Of a DNA stretch of 64,000 nucleotides, positions 62,296-64,000 are shown piece after piece. The stretch spans positions 8,226 to 72,225 of the forward strand of contig CAZKIU010000017.1 of assembly GCA_964552955.1 (NCBI GenBank). The letters are read 5' to 3'. The DNA comes from UBA1413 sp964552955 (GTDB taxonomy: Bacteria; Bacteroidota; Bacteroidia; Bacteroidales; Prolixibacteraceae). Position 1 is the stretch's first letter. Each line of letters begins with the position of its first letter. The notes under the pieces are model-generated. The model made no database searches, was not told the DNA's origin, and saw only the letters and a list, made by a program, of their open reading frames with translations. The translations under genes and the position numbers were made by a program.

Positions 62296-63313
62296 TTACA
62301 ATACTGTTTTTATCGAATCTCTGATGATGATTTTTGGTTTTAAAAGCACCTTGGGGATGTGCATATCTTTCTTTTCCAGTTTGGATACAAGAAACTTGAC
62401 TGCAATCTGAATAATGTCAGTCACCGGTTGGGAAACGCATGACAAAGGGGTTGAAAGATAATTGATATAAGGATGGTCATCAAAAGTGAGGATGGAAAGT
62501 TCTTCGGGAATGCGTATATTTTCCTCTTTTAATGCCTTCAAACATCCCATTGCAATGGGGTAACTAAGGGTCAGAATGGCTGTCGGCCTTACTTTTTGCT
62601 GCATAAGCAGTTTTGTTTCCAGATAACCGTTCTGAATGGTAAAATCATCCCCCACAATTGAATAGTCATTCACGCCTGATCCTTCAAGTGCTTCCGTAAA
62701 GCCTTTTACACGCAACCGGTTAGGAGTCGATTCCCTGATACCCTGGATACAGGCAATAGAGGTATGTCCGTTGTTCAGAAGATATTTTGTAGCACGAAAG
62801 GCTCCTTCGTAATTGTCTGTGGAAACATACGGAAGGTCCAGATCTTCAAAGTACCGGTCAATGCATATAACGGGCAATTGTTGATCATATACATCCTTGA
62901 TATGCTTCCATTTATTTCCGCAGGGTGCAATAATCAATCCCTCAATATTCATGGCAGTGAGTTTTTCCAGTTTCTTCTTCTCATTTTCAGGGTTCTCGTC
63001 ACTGTCGCTGATGATCGTAATGTACCCGTATTTTCGGATCTCAGTATTGACCCTACTTGCAATGGCTGCAAAAAAAGGATTGCTTAAAGAGGGAACTATG
63101 AGTGCGATGGTTTTACTTTTGCCAGTCCGGAGATTGGCAGCGTAGAGATTCGGAACATAGTGCATCTCCTTTGCGGCTTCCAGAATTTTCTGCTGTGAAT
63201 CTTTACTGATGCGGAATTGGTCGCCTTTACCGTTAAGTACCCTTGAAACAGTCGTGGTTGAGAGACCTGTCTTCTCAGCGATATCTGTGATTGTTACTTT
63301 TTAGTATATTCAT
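62296..63313 (-). CDS. LacI-family transcriptional regulator, frameshifted just after its start
   Basis: The DNA-binding domain reads VTITDIAEKTGLSTTTVSRV, LNGKGDQFRISKDSQQKILE, AAKEMHYVPNLYAANL. The sugar-binding domain follows (IALIVPSLSNPFFAAIASRV, ICIDRYFEDLDLPYVSTDNY, ILTFDDHPYINYLSTPLSCV). The only upstream ATG (63311-63313) starts M-N-I-L-K but meets TAA after six codons, because the A run at 63298-63302 has five A; six A would give the normal MNILKKVTITDIA start. The next ATG (63165) would lack the helix-turn-helix. The copy is therefore either inactivated or carries an assembly error. Full length would be about 339 residues, normal for the family. It is divergent from the susC-like gene and is the likely regulator of it. 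Confidence 0.8.
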
Positions 63314-63404
63314 TTGAACTGTGTGTTACTGATAACCGGGAATACTCCTCTTTCATCCAAAAGTATACTCTTTTATCAAATAATATTAGGAAAGCACGAA
63401 AAAG

Positions 63405-63417
63405 CTCAAACGTTCGT
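63405..63417. promoter_or_regulatory. possible second LacI-type operator half-match
   Basis: CTCAAACGTTCGT shares the AAACGTT core with the palindrome at 63657, with one mismatched pair outside. It lies about 100 bases before the LacI gene, as expected for autoregulation. Confidence 0.35.
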
Positions 63418-63656
63418 ACAAATTCTGCAGTCCTTGGTTTCCATGGTTTGAGGAATAACGTATAACAAGTTTGATAATAAGTCGATTATGAGTTTTTCGG
63501 GTTTTACTGATAACATCCGCTGATTGTCCGGTACCCGAAGGGGGCTTTGTTAAAACCTCAATTGGAATGTAGAGGATAATAGACATATAAACAGTTATTT
63601 AACTAATCGTTTTCCTGCCAGTACCATTTTTTCAATAATTTTTTGTTTTTTTTAGA

Positions 63657-63668
63657 ACAAACGTTTGT
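63657..63668. promoter_or_regulatory. palindromic LacI-type operator candidate
   Basis: ACAAACGTTTGT is a perfect 12-bp palindrome with the central CG typical of LacI-family operators. It lies about 176 bases upstream of the susC-like start and 344 bases upstream of the LacI start. No protein binding is shown by the sequence itself. Confidence 0.55.
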
Positions 63669-63843
63669 ACAAACCAAATCTTTCATTACTATTGCACCTG
63701 AATTAAGAAAACAAGTGTGGAAGAAATCCGGATTCAGCTAAACTTGCCAGGGGCCTTAAGCAAAATCACAAGAACTGATAGGACCCGGCATGCGGGGGGA
63801 TGGATCTCTTTAATACAAAACAACCAATTTAATTCTAAATGAA

Positions 63844-64000
63844 ATGGGAAGAAAACGTAGTTTAGTATTGTTGATGCTCTTTTTCTCGATGATCGTTCCA
63901 TTGCATTTGCTGGCTCAGCAAATCTCGGTAAAGGGACGCGTCCTGGAAAAAGAAACCGGGCTGCCTTTGCCGGGAGTGACCATTGTTATTGAAAATTCGC
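63844..64000 (+). CDS. SusC/RagA-like TonB-linked outer-membrane protein (3' partial)
   Basis: Only the first 52 codons are in the window. They encode a signal peptide (GRKRSLVLLMLFFSMIVPLH, cleaved near LLAQ) and the start of the carboxypeptidase-like plug domain, ISVKGRVLEKETGLPLPGVT then IVIENS, diagnostic of SusC family porins. Such proteins import oligosaccharides together with a SusD-like lipoprotein, which would lie beyond the edge. An overlapping ATG at 63839 in another frame stops after eight codons, so the start at 63844 is preferred. It is divergent from the LacI-family gene. Confidence 0.88.
   Translation, partial: MGRKRSLVLLMLFFSMIVPLHLLAQQISVKGRVLEKETGLPLPGVTIVIENS

Larger units (their letters stand above)
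63314..63843. other. divergent regulatory region between the LacI gene and the susC-like gene
   Basis: 530 bases, AT-rich, with no convincing gene. One small minus-strand frame at 63386-63586 shows no family features. The region holds a perfect 12-bp palindrome at 63657-63668 and a related imperfect site at 63405-63417, described separately. The susC promoter should lie between the palindrome and 63844. Confidence 0.55.

Noticed and set aside
62125..62343. Small plus-strand gene next to the LacI gene
   Set aside because: It overlaps the LacI 3' end, and its product resembles no family; more likely decayed DNA.
63386..63586. Small minus-strand gene in the LacI-susC intergenic region
   Set aside because: 66 codons with no family features, lying in an AT-rich regulatory region and overlapping the putative operator zone.

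Overview
The window looks like a scaffold from a draft genome of a carbohydrate-degrading member of the Bacteroidota, most likely Bacteroidales or a relative. The evidence is a SusC/RagA-type TonB-linked porin beginning at the right edge, a DUF4954 protein, a bifunctional ThrA next to an APGM-like enzyme and ThrC, a FloA/NfeD pair, a short archaeal-type prolyl-tRNA synthetase, several alpha-L-rhamnosidase families and many small lipoproteins. Two runs of exactly 100 N (37586-37685 and 40770-40869) are scaffolding gaps. No species can be named from the sequence alone.

Bases 1 to about 51,900 are GC-rich, gene-dense chromosome of mostly housekeeping type. In order: the end of an unknown gene; a GH78 alpha-L-rhamnosidase; a molybdenum hydroxylase operon (xdhC-like, mocA-like, 2Fe-2S subunit, molybdopterin subunit); tRNA-Pro(CGG); a Tricorn-like protease; an M16 PreP-like lipoprotein protease; a SpmA-SpmB fusion; a KefC/KefF-like antiporter pair; SRAP and UmuC-like DNA damage proteins; a CDF metal exporter; an AmmeMemoRadiSam operon (secreted Memo-AMMECR1 fusion, membrane spermidine-synthase-like fusion, Tat-type radical SAM protein); thrA, an APGM-like gene and thrC; recA; a Bcp peroxiredoxin; a SPOR-domain protein broken by a gap; clpS; nfeD and floA; an acyl-CoA ligase with its regulator; proS; a Tyr/Trp/Gly-rich lipoprotein; a FadL-like porin; a methyltransferase; DUF4954; and nagB.

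Immediately after tRNA-Arg(ACG) at 51980-52053 the character changes. The rest of the window is patchily AT-rich and full of broken genes: a GH78 rhamnosidase with a nonsense codon and an internal deletion, the 3' tail of an unknown upstream gene, an intact CE1-like esterase, an intact AT-rich GH106-like rhamnosidase, the 5' stub of a sialidase-like gene truncated by an IS21 remnant, a complete IS1380-type element (15-bp inverted repeats, 5-bp target duplication, one stop in its transposase), a dehydrogenase fragment, and a LacI regulator with a one-base frameshift next to the new susC gene. This reads as a decaying rhamnose-polysaccharide utilisation island beside a tRNA gene.

The most interesting intact system is the AmmeMemoRadiSam operon at 24274-29694, because all three products appear to be exported or membrane-embedded. 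A second recurring theme is short degenerate repeats in intergenic DNA (3480-3690, 12490-12650, 32510-32575, 40640-41030), with similar low-complexity expansions inside coding regions (SRAP protein, SPOR protein, spermidine-synthase-like linker).
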